Source of the DNA: Mycobacterium conspicuum
GTDB taxonomy: Bacteria; Actinomycetota; Actinomycetes; Mycobacteriales; Mycobacteriaceae
DNA length: 64,000 bases
Assembly (NCBI RefSeq): GCF_010730195.1
Contig: NZ_AP022613.1
Location: forward strand, 5,580,001 to 5,644,000
Direction: 5' to 3'
Shown: positions 34,053 through 42,281 of the stretch, piece by piece
Numbering within the stretch: position 1 is the first letter of the stretch
Layout of the letters: the number at the start of each line of letters is the position of its first letter
Program-made: the position numbers and the translations under genes
Notes under the pieces: generated by a model
Seen by the model: only the letters and a program-made list of their open reading frames with translations
What the model was told of the DNA's origin: nothing
Database searches by the model: none

Positions 34053-35719
34053 CGCGGTCACTGGCGCGTGCGGTCACCCGGGTCCCCGCCGTGACGGCCG
34101 CCTTGTGCCTGGCCGCCCTTTCGGCCAATATCACTGCAGCACAAGCCATTCCACCACCGTCCGTGGATCCGGCCCTGGTACCGCCGGATGGGCCGCCGCG
34201 CCCCGAGCAACCGATGCGCCGCGCCAACAGCTGCTCCGCGCCGATTACGGTGAGAAATCCCGACGTGGCGCAGATGGCGCCCGGCTTCAATCTGCTGAAC
34301 ATCACCAAGGCGTGGGATTACAGCACCGGCAACGGTGTGGCCGTGGCGGTCATCGACACCGGGGTTACCCCGAGCCCGCGACTGCCGGTCGTGCCCGGCG
34401 GCGACTACATCATGGGTGAGGATGGCCTGTCCGATTGCGACGCGCACGGCACGATCGTGAGTTCCATCATTGGGGCTGCGCCGCAAGGGATTCTGCCGAT
34501 GCCGCGCCCGTTGCCGGCCGCCCCGGCTTTCCCGCCACCGGCCGGACCACCCCCTTCCGTCGGGGCACCGCCGCCACCGGTGGAGGTCCCTCCCCCGCCC
34601 GCGCCTCCCCCACCGCCGCCGCCAGTCACGATCACCCAGATCGTTCCACCGCCTCCGCCTCCCCCGCCCCCGCCGGACGCGCCGGGAGCGATGGCGCCGT
34701 CCAACGGTCCACCCGATCCGCAGAGCGAGGACGAACCCGCGGTACCGCCGCTGCCCCCGGGGGGTCCCGACGGGGTGGTCGGCGTCGCGCCGCATGCAAC
34801 CATCATCTCGATCCGGCAGTCGTCACGAGCGTTCGAACCAGTCAATCCCCCTCCGGCAGACCCGAATTCCGATGAGAAGGTCAAAGCCGGGACACTGAAC
34901 ACCGTGGCTCGCGCGGTGGTGCATGCGGCCAACATGGGCGCGAAGGTGATCAACATTTCGGTGACCGCCTGCCTGCCGGCAGCCGCTCCCGCCGATCAGC
35001 GGGCGCTGGGCGCGGCACTGTGGTATGCGGCCACCGTCAAGGACGCGGTGGTCGTCGCCGCCGCGGGCAACGACGGCGAAGCCGGCTGCGACAACAATCC
35101 GATGTATGACCCGCTGAATCCGTCAGATCCACGAGACTGGCATCAGGTCAAGGTCGTCTCCTCGCCGTCGTGGTTCTCCGACTACGTCCTGTCGGTGGGT
35201 GCTGTCGACGGCAGTGGCGCCGCGATCGACAAGAGCATGTCGGGCCCCTGGGTCGGTGTCGCGGCTCCCGGAACGCACATCATGGGCCTTTCGCCGCAGG
35301 GCGGCGGGCCGGTCAACGCATACCCGCCGTCACGGCCGGGCGAGAAGAACATGCCGTTTTGGGGCACCAGTTTCTCCGCCGCCTACGTCAGTGGCGTCGC
35401 GGCGCTCGTCCGCGCGAAATACCCTGAGCTGAGCGCACATCAAGTGATCAACCGAATTGTGCAGTCCGCTCATAATCCCCCGGCGGGAGTGGACAACAAG
35501 GTGGGCTACGGGCTGGTCGATCCGGTCGCCGCGTTGACGTTCAACATCCCTGCCGGCGACCGGCTGCCGCCGGGTGCTCAGAGCCGTGTCATCGCCCCCG
35601 CGACGCCGGCTCCGCTCCCCGACCACCGGGCGCGCAACATCGCACTCGGCTTCGTTGGCGTCGTGTGCGGCGGTGTACTCGCGGTGGCGGTTGCGGCACT
35701 GCTGCGGAGGGCACGATGA
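34037..35719 (+). CDS. mycP2: Membrane-anchored subtilisin-like protease mycosin MycP2
   Basis: 560 residues: signal peptide (1-36), catalytic Asp107 in VIDTG, His137 in DAHGT, Ser445 in GTSFS, and a C-terminal transmembrane helix (about 532-555) with basic end. A proline-dominated insertion (roughly 155-245) with several runs of consecutive Pro sits between His and the domain core. Mycosins stabilise the ESX membrane complex and cleave some substrates. The 16-nt overlap with eccD2 suggests coupling. Confidence 0.93.
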   Translation: MAASVTRSLARAVTRVPAVTAALCLAALSANITAAQAIPPPSVDPALVPPDGPPRPEQPMRRANSCSAPITVRNPDVAQMAPGFNLLNITKAWDYSTGNGVAVAVIDTGVTPSPRLPVVPGGDYIMGEDGLSDCDAHGTIVSSIIGAAPQGILPMPRPLPAAPAFPPPAGPPPSVGAPPPPVEVPPPPAPPPPPPPVTITQIVPPPPPPPPPPDAPGAMAPSNGPPDPQSEDEPAVPPLPPGGPDGVVGVAPHATIISIRQSSRAFEPVNPPPADPNSDEKVKAGTLNTVARAVVHAANMGAKVINISVTACLPAAAPADQRALGAALWYAATVKDAVVVAAAGNDGEAGCDNNPMYDPLNPSDPRDWHQVKVVSSPSWFSDYVLSVGAVDGSGAAIDKSMSGPWVGVAAPGTHIMGLSPQGGGPVNAYPPSRPGEKNMPFWGTSFSAAYVSGVAALVRAKYPELSAHQVINRIVQSAHNPPAGVDNKVGYGLVDPVAALTFNIPAGDRLPPGAQSRVIAPATPAPLPDHRARNIALGFVGVVCGGVLAVAVAALLRRAR

Positions 35720-37338
35720 GTTCCACGCTGACGGGGTTCAGCCCCGGCAGCAACCGGCGGGTCGCCGGGGTTTGGGTGGTATTCCTGCTCACGTTGCTGA
35801 GCTGGTGGCTGGGCGGATACATCGGCGTGGTGATCGCCGTCGTCGTTGCCGTGGCCCTGGTATTTGTGCCGTGGTGGGGTCAGCCGGCATGGTCGTGGGC
35901 CGTGTTGGCGTTGCGGGGTCGACGCCCGATCAGCTGGAACACCCCAATCACGGTGGCCAACAATAGATCCGGGGGAGGGATCCGCGTACAAGACGGCACC
36001 GCAGTGGTAGCGGTGCAGCTCCTTGGTCGAGCGCATCGAGCCACCAAGGTGACCGGATCGGTCACCGTCGAGACCGACAACGTCATCGACGTCGTCGAAA
36101 TCGCCCCGATGCTGCATCACGCGCTGGGTCTGCGGCTGGATTCGCTCTCCGTCATCACGCTCGGATCCCGGCATGGCGTCGTCGGAGACTATCCACGGGT
36201 CTACGACTCAGAGATCGGCACTCCGCCATATGCCGGCCGCCGTGAGACCTGGCTGCTCATGCGCCTTCCAGTGCTTGACAACACGCAAGCGCTGCAGTGG
36301 CGCAACACCGTTGGCGTGGCGGCGGTCTCAATCGCCCAGCGCATCGCCGGATTGTTGCGCTGTCATGGCTTGCGCGCAAAGGTGGCCACCGCCACCGACC
36401 TGATCGAACTCGATCGTCGGCTCGGGTCGGACGCCGTGGCCGGTAGCACACAGAACTGGAAAGCTGTACGCGGGGAAGCCGGGTGGATGACGACGTACGC
36501 GTATCCGCCGGAGGCGATCACATCGCGAATTCTTGCGCAGGCGTGGACATTACGAGCCGACGAGATCATTCAGAACGTGACGCTGTATCCGGACGCCACA
36601 TGCACCGCGACCATCACCGTGCGCACCCCTACACAGGCGCCCACGCCCCCGAGCGTGATCCTGCGGCGGCTCAACGGAGAGCAAGCGGCCGCGGCAGCGG
36701 CCAATATGTGCGGACCACGTCCGCACCTGCGCGGGCTGAGGCGCAGCCCGCTTCCCGCGCAACTGATTGTCGAGATCGGTCCGTCGGGTGTGTTGGTCGG
36801 CAAACTGAGCAACGGGGACCGGCTGATGATTCCGATCACCGACGGCGGTGAGCTGTCCCGCGTGTTTGTGGCCGCGGATGATCCGATTGCCAAACGAATC
36901 GTGATCCGCGTCGCCGGCACCGGCGAGCGCGTCACTGTGCACACCAACGACACGGCACGATGGGGGAGCGTAAGGATGCCCGAGCTGAGCGTCGTCAACA
37001 CGTCACGGCCCGCGCCGCGTACCACGGTGAGCGTCGTGGAATACGTACCGCGGCGCAGGGCAGCCATCGACGACGCTCACGATGCGGGCCCGGCTTTCGC
37101 AGACATCGGCGATATCGGGATCGCGCCGACGCCGCGGCCACCCACCGTGATCACCGTTGCCCCGTCCGGTACTAGGCTGCCTGACAGAGACAGGCATGGT
37201 TTTGAGGTGGCGATCGAGCAGGTCGGCCCTGCGACGGTGAATGTCAGTGCGGCGGGCCAAAACTGGCTGGTTCAGATGGACCTGTTCCGGGCGGAGAACC
37301 GCTACGTCAGCCTCGAGCCGGTCGTATTGTCGACGTAG
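35716..37338 (+). CDS. eccE2: ESX-2 complex subunit EccE2
   Basis: 540 residues: two closely spaced N-terminal membrane helices (about residues 18-65), then a large cytoplasmic domain with VETDNVIDVVEIAPML and later beta-rich repeats. EccE sits at the periphery of the ESX membrane complex. The ATG overlaps the mycP2 stop by 4 nt (ATGA), and length matches Mtb EccE2. Only six nt separate it from eccA2. Confidence 0.9.
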   Translation: MSSTLTGFSPGSNRRVAGVWVVFLLTLLSWWLGGYIGVVIAVVVAVALVFVPWWGQPAWSWAVLALRGRRPISWNTPITVANNRSGGGIRVQDGTAVVAVQLLGRAHRATKVTGSVTVETDNVIDVVEIAPMLHHALGLRLDSLSVITLGSRHGVVGDYPRVYDSEIGTPPYAGRRETWLLMRLPVLDNTQALQWRNTVGVAAVSIAQRIAGLLRCHGLRAKVATATDLIELDRRLGSDAVAGSTQNWKAVRGEAGWMTTYAYPPEAITSRILAQAWTLRADEIIQNVTLYPDATCTATITVRTPTQAPTPPSVILRRLNGEQAAAAAANMCGPRPHLRGLRRSPLPAQLIVEIGPSGVLVGKLSNGDRLMIPITDGGELSRVFVAADDPIAKRIVIRVAGTGERVTVHTNDTARWGSVRMPELSVVNTSRPAPRTTVSVVEYVPRRRAAIDDAHDAGPAFADIGDIGIAPTPRPPTVITVAPSGTRLPDRDRHGFEVAIEQVGPATVNVSAAGQNWLVQMDLFRAENRYVSLEPVVLST

Positions 37339-37344
37339 TTTGGG

Positions 37345-39192
37345 GTGGACACGGTGGCGGATTTGCTTAGCGCGCGTTGGCATTTCGACCGCGCCATGGC
37401 GGCCCTGGCCCGCCAAGGGCCCGCGGCGGCGTTGCCAGAATTCATCACGGCCACCGATGCGGACCCGTCGATGGCAGATGCGTGGCTCGGCCGGATCGCC
37501 TGCGGCGACAACGATTTGACCTCGCTGAAACACCTCAATGCCAGCCGCGAATGGCTGCACCGCGAGACCACCCGCATCGGCCGAACACTGGCTGCCGAGA
37601 TCCAGCTGGGCCCCTATATCGGAATCACGGTGACCGACGCATCCCAGGTTGGACTGGCGCTGTCGTCAGCGCTCACGATTGCGGGGGAGTACGCCGAGGC
37701 CGACGCACTGCTGGCCAACCGTGAGCTGTTGGACTCGTGGGGCAACCATCAGTGGCACCAGCTGGCGCGAACCTTCCTGATGTACGCCACCCAGCGCTGG
37801 CCCGATGTCTTGTCGACGGCTGCCGAAGATTTACCGCCGCAGGCGATCGTCATGGCCGCAGTGACCGCATCGATTTGCGCGTTGGCGGCGCACGCCGCGG
37901 CGCATCTCGGGCAGAGTCGGGTGGCGCTCGACTGGCTGGACCGCGTCGACGTGATCGGGCACACGAAGTCGTCGGGCCGATTCGACGCCGATGTGCTGAC
38001 CGCGTCGATCGGTCCGTCCGATATTCCGCTGCTCGTCGCAGACTTGGCGTATGTGCGCGGAATGGTGCACCGTCAGTTGCGGGAAGAGGACAAGGCTCAG
38101 ATCTGGCTGTCCAAGGCCACCATCAACGGGGTTCTGACGGAGGCGGCCAAAGCCGCGCTGGCCGACCCTAACCTGCACTTGGTCATCAGCGACGAGAAGA
38201 CGATCGCGAGCCGCACGGACCGCTGGGACGCGTCGACGGCGAAGACGCGCGATGAGATCGACGACGACGCAGCGACGGACCGGCGCGCCGAACTGCTGGC
38301 TGAGGGCCGCGAACTGCTGGCCAGACAAGTGGGCCTCGCCGCGGTCAAGCAAGCGGTGTCGGCGCTGGAAGATCAGCTTGAAGTCCGAATGATGCGCTTA
38401 GAGCATGGCCTTCCGGTCGAGGGACAGACCAATCACATGCTGTTGGTGGGACCACCCGGCACGGGTAAGACCACCACCGCCGAAGCGCTAGGCAAGATCT
38501 ATGCCGGCATGGGTATTGTGCGGCACCCCGAAATTCGGGAGGTCCGCCGCTCGGACTTCTGCGGCCACTACATCGGGGAGTCGGGCCCGAAGACCAACGA
38601 ATTAATCGAAAAGTCGCTTGGGCGAATCATTTTCATGGACGAGTTTTACTCTTTGGTCGAAAGGCACCACGACGGGACGCCGGACATGATCGGCATGGAG
38701 GCCGTCAACCAGTTGCTGGTCAAGTTGGAGACGCACCGATTGGATTTTTGTTTTATCGGAGCCGGATATGAGGATCAAGTCGACGAATTCCTTACCGTCA
38801 ATCCGGGCTTAGCGGGCCGATTCAACCGCAAGCTGCGTTTCGAATCGTATTCACCGGCCGAGATCGTCGAGATTGGGCGTCGCTACGCCGAACCCCGCGC
38901 CAGCCTTTTCGACGAGGCGGCGCGCAAGACTTTCCTGGACGCGGCCTGCACCATCCGCAACTACACCACTCCCGGTGGGCAGCACGGCATCGACGCTATG
39001 CAGAACGGCCGCTTCGCCCGCAATGTCGTCGAACGCGCCGAAGGCTTCCGCGACACTCGAGTGGTCGCCCAAAAGCGTGCGGGCCAGCCTGTGACGGTGG
39101 AAGATCTGCAGATCATCACCGCCGCCGACATCGAGGCCGCGGTGCGCAGTGTGTGCTCGGACAATCGCGATATGGCGGCCATCGTCTGGTGA
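37345..39192 (+). CDS. eccA2: AAA+ ATPase EccA2
   Basis: 615 residues: six TPR-like helical repeats in the N-terminal half (ARWHFDRAMAALARQGPAAAL and so on), then a CbxX/CfqX-type AAA+ domain with Walker A GPPGTGKT (369-376), Walker B IIFMDEF and a sensor region around CFIGAGYED. EccA disassembles EspG-PE-PPE complexes before secretion. GTG start six nt after eccE2. Last gene of the ESX-2 block here. In Mtb the ESX-1 locus begins right after it; here a VapBC pair follows. Confidence 0.94.
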   Translation: MDTVADLLSARWHFDRAMAALARQGPAAALPEFITATDADPSMADAWLGRIACGDNDLTSLKHLNASREWLHRETTRIGRTLAAEIQLGPYIGITVTDASQVGLALSSALTIAGEYAEADALLANRELLDSWGNHQWHQLARTFLMYATQRWPDVLSTAAEDLPPQAIVMAAVTASICALAAHAAAHLGQSRVALDWLDRVDVIGHTKSSGRFDADVLTASIGPSDIPLLVADLAYVRGMVHRQLREEDKAQIWLSKATINGVLTEAAKAALADPNLHLVISDEKTIASRTDRWDASTAKTRDEIDDDAATDRRAELLAEGRELLARQVGLAAVKQAVSALEDQLEVRMMRLEHGLPVEGQTNHMLLVGPPGTGKTTTAEALGKIYAGMGIVRHPEIREVRRSDFCGHYIGESGPKTNELIEKSLGRIIFMDEFYSLVERHHDGTPDMIGMEAVNQLLVKLETHRLDFCFIGAGYEDQVDEFLTVNPGLAGRFNRKLRFESYSPAEIVEIGRRYAEPRASLFDEAARKTFLDAACTIRNYTTPGGQHGIDAMQNGRFARNVVERAEGFRDTRVVAQKRAGQPVTVEDLQIITAADIEAAVRSVCSDNRDMAAIVW

Positions 39193-39288
39193 GCGCCACA
39201 GTGCTTGTGCCCCAGCCTCCCGCTGCGGACGCGGTTACCGCAACGCCCGGTGGAGCGACGGCTGGCTGCATATCAGCACTGTTGCTGC

Positions 39289-39294
39289 TAAAAT
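39289..39294 (+). promoter_or_regulatory. Probable -10 element of leaderless vapBC transcript
   Basis: TAAAAT ends 6 bp before the VapB ATG and no Shine-Dalgarno sequence precedes that codon. The spacing places the transcription start at or next to the A of ATG, the arrangement of the many leaderless mycobacterial mRNAs. Confidence 0.5.
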
Positions 39295-39300
39295 GCCTGC

Positions 39301-39534
39301 ATGGTGGCGATCACGGTCCGCGACATCCCGGCTCACGTTCGTGACGAGCTCGCCGCGCGCGCCGCCAGGGCGGGCCAGTCCCTACAGGAATACTTGCGCG
39401 GGCTGCTGGTCAGCGCCGCGGACAAGCCCTGCGCCGCCGACGTCATCTCACGCGCGCGAGCTCGGGTCCAGACCACCGGTGTGCGCCTGGATGCCGCCAG
39501 CATCCTGGCCGAAAAGGATGCCGATCGCGGATGA
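39301..39534 (+). CDS. vapB: VapB-type antitoxin
   Basis: 77 residues. The N-terminal ITVRDIPAHVRDELAARAARAGQSLQEYLRGLL is a FitA/ribbon-helix-helix DNA-binding domain, and the C-terminal half (VQTTGVRLDAASILAEKDADRG) would inhibit the toxin. ATGA overlap with vapC. Located where ESX-1 genes would begin in Mtb, between eccA2 and espM. Confidence 0.85.
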   Translation: MVAITVRDIPAHVRDELAARAARAGQSLQEYLRGLLVSAADKPCAADVISRARARVQTTGVRLDAASILAEKDADRG

Positions 39535-39929
39535 CGGTTCGGGTCGTCTGCGACGCATCGGCGGTGGTCGCCCTGCTCCTTGACTCCGGGCCTGATGGGC
39601 AGTGGGCTACTGACCGTCTCAGGGGCAGCGAGCTTTTCGCGCCAGCGCTGCTCCCCTACGAATGCGCCAACATCATCCGTCGACATGAACTCGCGGGTCT
39701 GGTTAGCGCCGACCAAGCGGCTCAGAGCCACGCCGATCTGCTCGACCTGGCGGTCGACTTGTGGCCCTACGAACTGTTGTCGTCCCGGGTGTGGCAGCTA
39801 CGCGCCAACCTCTCTAGTTACGATGCGTCATACGTCGCACTCGCCGAGGCAATCGGCGCGGACCTCATTACCCTTGATCGGCGTATCTTGCGGGCACCCG
39901 GCATCGAGTGCTCGGTCGTGTGTCGCTGA
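39531..39929 (+). CDS. vapC: VapC-type PIN-domain ribonuclease toxin
   Basis: 132 residues with the acidic active site of PIN nucleases: Asp8 (VVCDASAVV), a Glu in PYECANIIRR, then Asp residues in SSYDASYVALAEAIGADLITLDRR. It is expected to cleave tRNA or rRNA under stress when VapB is degraded. Convergent with espM, 22 bp between stops. Confidence 0.87.
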   Translation: MTVRVVCDASAVVALLLDSGPDGQWATDRLRGSELFAPALLPYECANIIRRHELAGLVSADQAAQSHADLLDLAVDLWPYELLSSRVWQLRANLSSYDASYVALAEAIGADLITLDRRILRAPGIECSVVCR

Positions 39930-39951
39930 CCATTTCTGCGAGAAGTGAGCC

Positions 39952-41055
39952 TCAACTGATCTGGGTAATCAGCGCTTCGATCGCCTTGATGACGGCTGCT
40001 GGTAACGCTTCCTCTGCCTCGGCGTGAACGATCAATTCCTCTGCGACACCGGCCGCTTGGGCTGTCTCCTCGGTGGAGAGGTTGGCCCGCCGGCGTGCCG
40101 CGTACAGTCGCTGTCCCAGCGTGGCGCCGGGGGCGCTGGCGCCGAGCAGCATCAGCTCTTCGTGGTAGCGGCGCACCGCGCCGAGCGCCTTGATGAATTC
40201 CGGTGTGATCCGGGTGATGTGGGTGGCTTGCACCGCGATCGCCTCGAGCTGGCGAAGGTCGGCGAGGATCGCCGCGAGGTGGAAGGTGAAGCCAGGCGCG
40301 TCGACCGGGGGCAGCGCGGCGATGGCCAACCGGCATCCATCCACGCCGGCCGCGACGGCTTGCGCGATCAGCGCCGCCGAACCGTTCGATGCCGATGCGG
40401 TGTCAGCGGGAAATACTGTGGCGCTGTGGGTTTCACCGTTGATCGGTTCGCCTCGCCGGATCCGTGCGATCGTTCCGGCGGGCCACTGCAGCACCTCTTC
40501 GAGCTTGGCCCGGGTCCGTTCGCGCGGCCAACTGCGGCCCTTTTCGAAAGCGATCAGCGCACCCGCGTTGATGATTCCCTCGGCCGCCAGTCTGCGTTGG
40601 CTGATGTCGAGCTCGCGACGGCGCGCCGCGGCGGCGGCTCCCGCGCGGGCCAGTCCAGGATCGGCAGCGTCGGCAGGGGAGTGGTCCGCGTGTTCGTCCG
40701 TGTCGTCAGGGTGCGGTTCGTGGGGGCGGGAGGGCCTAACGACTTCGAACGTCAGCGCCTTGCCCGTGGCGGGGTCGCCGAAGCGGACGGTCGCCTTATC
40801 GGTGACGGGCAGCGACGTCGTTCGTGATCCGTCGACAAACATGCCGGACGGGCTGGTGTCGACGATCCGCCACTGCCCATCGGCGCATTCGGCCCGCAGG
40901 TACTCCTGCGAGATCGTCGGATCGTCGATCTGCACGTCGGCGTCCGGCTCGCGGCCGATGGTGACAACGCCCTGGCCGGGTTCGACCGCGTGTGAGGTGT
41001 CGTCGCTGTGCACGATCAGCAGAGCGGGTTGGGCGGCCGACTGGGCAGGGGGCAT
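39952..41055 (-). CDS. espM: Transcription factor EspM (Rv3863-like), FHA plus HTH
   Basis: 367 residues. The N-terminal FHA domain (about 20-110) has VTIGREPDADVQIDD and GMFVDGS; the usual SxxH phosphothreonine-reading histidine is a tyrosine (SQEYLR). Then an acidic/His linker, an XRE-like helix-turn-helix (about 130-200, RRRELDISQRRLAAEG) and a second XRE-like segment at the C-terminus (TLGQRLYAARRRANLSTEETAQAAGV). In M. marinum EspM represses the divergent whiB6 gene in response to ESX-1. Its position opposite whiB6 is conserved here although ESX-1 is missing. Confidence 0.85.
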   Translation of the reverse strand: MPPAQSAAQPALLIVHSDDTSHAVEPGQGVVTIGREPDADVQIDDPTISQEYLRAECADGQWRIVDTSPSGMFVDGSRTTSLPVTDKATVRFGDPATGKALTFEVVRPSRPHEPHPDDTDEHADHSPADAADPGLARAGAAAAARRRELDISQRRLAAEGIINAGALIAFEKGRSWPRERTRAKLEEVLQWPAGTIARIRRGEPINGETHSATVFPADTASASNGSAALIAQAVAAGVDGCRLAIAALPPVDAPGFTFHLAAILADLRQLEAIAVQATHITRITPEFIKALGAVRRYHEELMLLGASAPGATLGQRLYAARRRANLSTEETAQAAGVAEELIVHAEAEEALPAAVIKAIEALITQIS

Positions 41056-41467
41056 CTGGGTTCATTCCTCGCTGCAGGGCCCTGGAGGCCCACATCAACC
41101 GCGATCTTAACCGTCGCGGGCACCACAAGTCATTACTTCGCTACGGTTACAGCTGATATTTTCGTCACAGGGTGGCTTGCCGACATGCGGGTCGCTTCGC
41201 TATCGAACTGTGGTGTCGCTACGGTTCGACCGCGCAGGCGGGGCGGCCGCGGCCCGCCCGTATGCCCAGGTCGGCGCGAGTACTTGCGGGTAGGCTGCGA
41301 ACCTTCACCGATCAGATTGCCAAAGCAAACAACGCAGCGCAGCACAACCCTCGAACCGCAACCGCCACGGAAGTGACGTATCTAACTGTTGCAGCGCAAT
41401 GGTTACTGCTATACCGTATCGCCGGTAGGGCTCGGAAATGCGACGCTTCTGAAGGGAACGCAGCGAT
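41056..41467. promoter_or_regulatory. whiB6: espM-whiB6 divergent regulatory region
   Basis: 412 bp without a supported gene, between two divergent starts. TCGCTACGGTT occurs at 41138-41148 and again at 41216-41226, a direct repeat 78 bp apart. It is the kind of spacing that would let EspM bind two sites and loop DNA; EspM is known to bind the whiB6 promoter in M. marinum. AGAAGGGAAC near 41451 may serve as the whiB6 ribosome-binding site. No strong terminator seen. Confidence 0.5.
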
Positions 41468-41761
41468 ATGACCGCGACAGCTCTGGACAACATGGAGCTC
41501 GGCGCCTGCACGCAGGATCCTGACCGTTGGACGTTGGTGCCCGGCAAGGGTCCCGACGTCGAGGCCAAGGTGTTGTGCCGGGCGTGCCCGCGGCGCTGGC
41601 TGTGTGCCCGGGACGCGGTCGAGTCCCCGGGCGCGGAAGGCCTGTGGGCAGGCGTGGTGATTCCGGAAGCCGGCCGGGCACGCACCTTCGCGCTGCGCCA
41701 ACTGCGCTCCCTGGCCGAGCGCAACGGCTACCCGATTCGCCGAACCGCGCGATCGGCCTAA
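41468..41761 (+). CDS. whiB6: Iron-sulfur transcription factor WhiB6
   Basis: 97 residues, a Wbl protein with four cluster-binding cysteines (14, 37, 40, 46; C-x2-C-x5-C) and the G-L-W-A-G turn (EGLWAGVV) that contacts sigma factor A. A basic C-terminal tail (YPIRRTARSA) may touch DNA. In Mtb/M. marinum WhiB6 controls ESX-1 genes by redox and NO sensing. It is intact here although no ESX-1 genes flank it, so its regulon probably differs. A little shorter than Mtb WhiB6. Confidence 0.93.
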   Translation: MTATALDNMELGACTQDPDRWTLVPGKGPDVEAKVLCRACPRRWLCARDAVESPGAEGLWAGVVIPEAGRARTFALRQLRSLAERNGYPIRRTARSA

Positions 41762-41827
41762 CCCGCTGGGCTCGGATCGCTGCTTTGAGGGGTCAGCGAC
41801 CGAGCGACAGCGGGAGCCGTTCGCCTA

Positions 41828-42280
41828 TCAGCTGCTCGGGTCGAACCGGAAGACGGCCAGCCGGCCCGCCAACGCCTCGAATTCATCGGCGGTGCCGTCG
41901 CGCACCATCCCGGATCGCTTCGCGAACGCGACACCGACCGGCACGGCGGTCGAAAACTCCCGCAGCACCGGCCGGGCCTCCTCGGCGGTCAGTTCGACGA
42001 TCCTCACCCGCCGGGACCGCCGCCCGCGCGACAGTGTGCCGAAGTCCGCAGCCCGGGCGTTGGCCGCCCAGTCTGCACCGGGATAGCCGGCCACCACGTA
42101 AAGCCCGCCGTCGAACTCGAAGGGCGTCATCGGGGTGCTGCGCGGTTGGCCCGACTTGCGTCCCGGCACCGTCAGCACCATGGCGGGACCGGTCGGTATC
42201 CCCAGCTTTTGTACGGCCATCATCACCTTGTTCATGGGTTTGAGATAACGCGGCGGACGTGGCCCCAACGCGTCACGCAT
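41828..42280 (-). CDS. Deazaflavin (F420)-dependent nitroreductase-family protein
   Basis: 150 residues, the Ddn/FDOR split-barrel fold: LKPMNKVMMAVQKLG at the N-terminus, LTVPGRKSGQPRSTPMTPF (F420 phosphate-binding region) and a VVAGYPGADWAANARA strand-helix. Related enzymes use reduced F420 to reduce quinones or nitro compounds. The ATG lies 1 nt after the NmrA gene stop, so both form one operon. Inserted, relative to Mtb, between whiB6 and the Rv3860-like gene. Confidence 0.85.
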   Translation of the reverse strand: MRDALGPRPPRYLKPMNKVMMAVQKLGIPTGPAMVLTVPGRKSGQPRSTPMTPFEFDGGLYVVAGYPGADWAANARAADFGTLSRGRRSRRVRIVELTAEEARPVLREFSTAVPVGVAFAKRSGMVRDGTADEFEALAGRLAVFRFDPSS

Positions 42281-42281
42281 G

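Noticed and set aside
41172..41467. Open frame upstream of whiB6
   Set aside because: No ribosome-binding site, no family, odd codon use; it covers the regulatory region between espM and whiB6.
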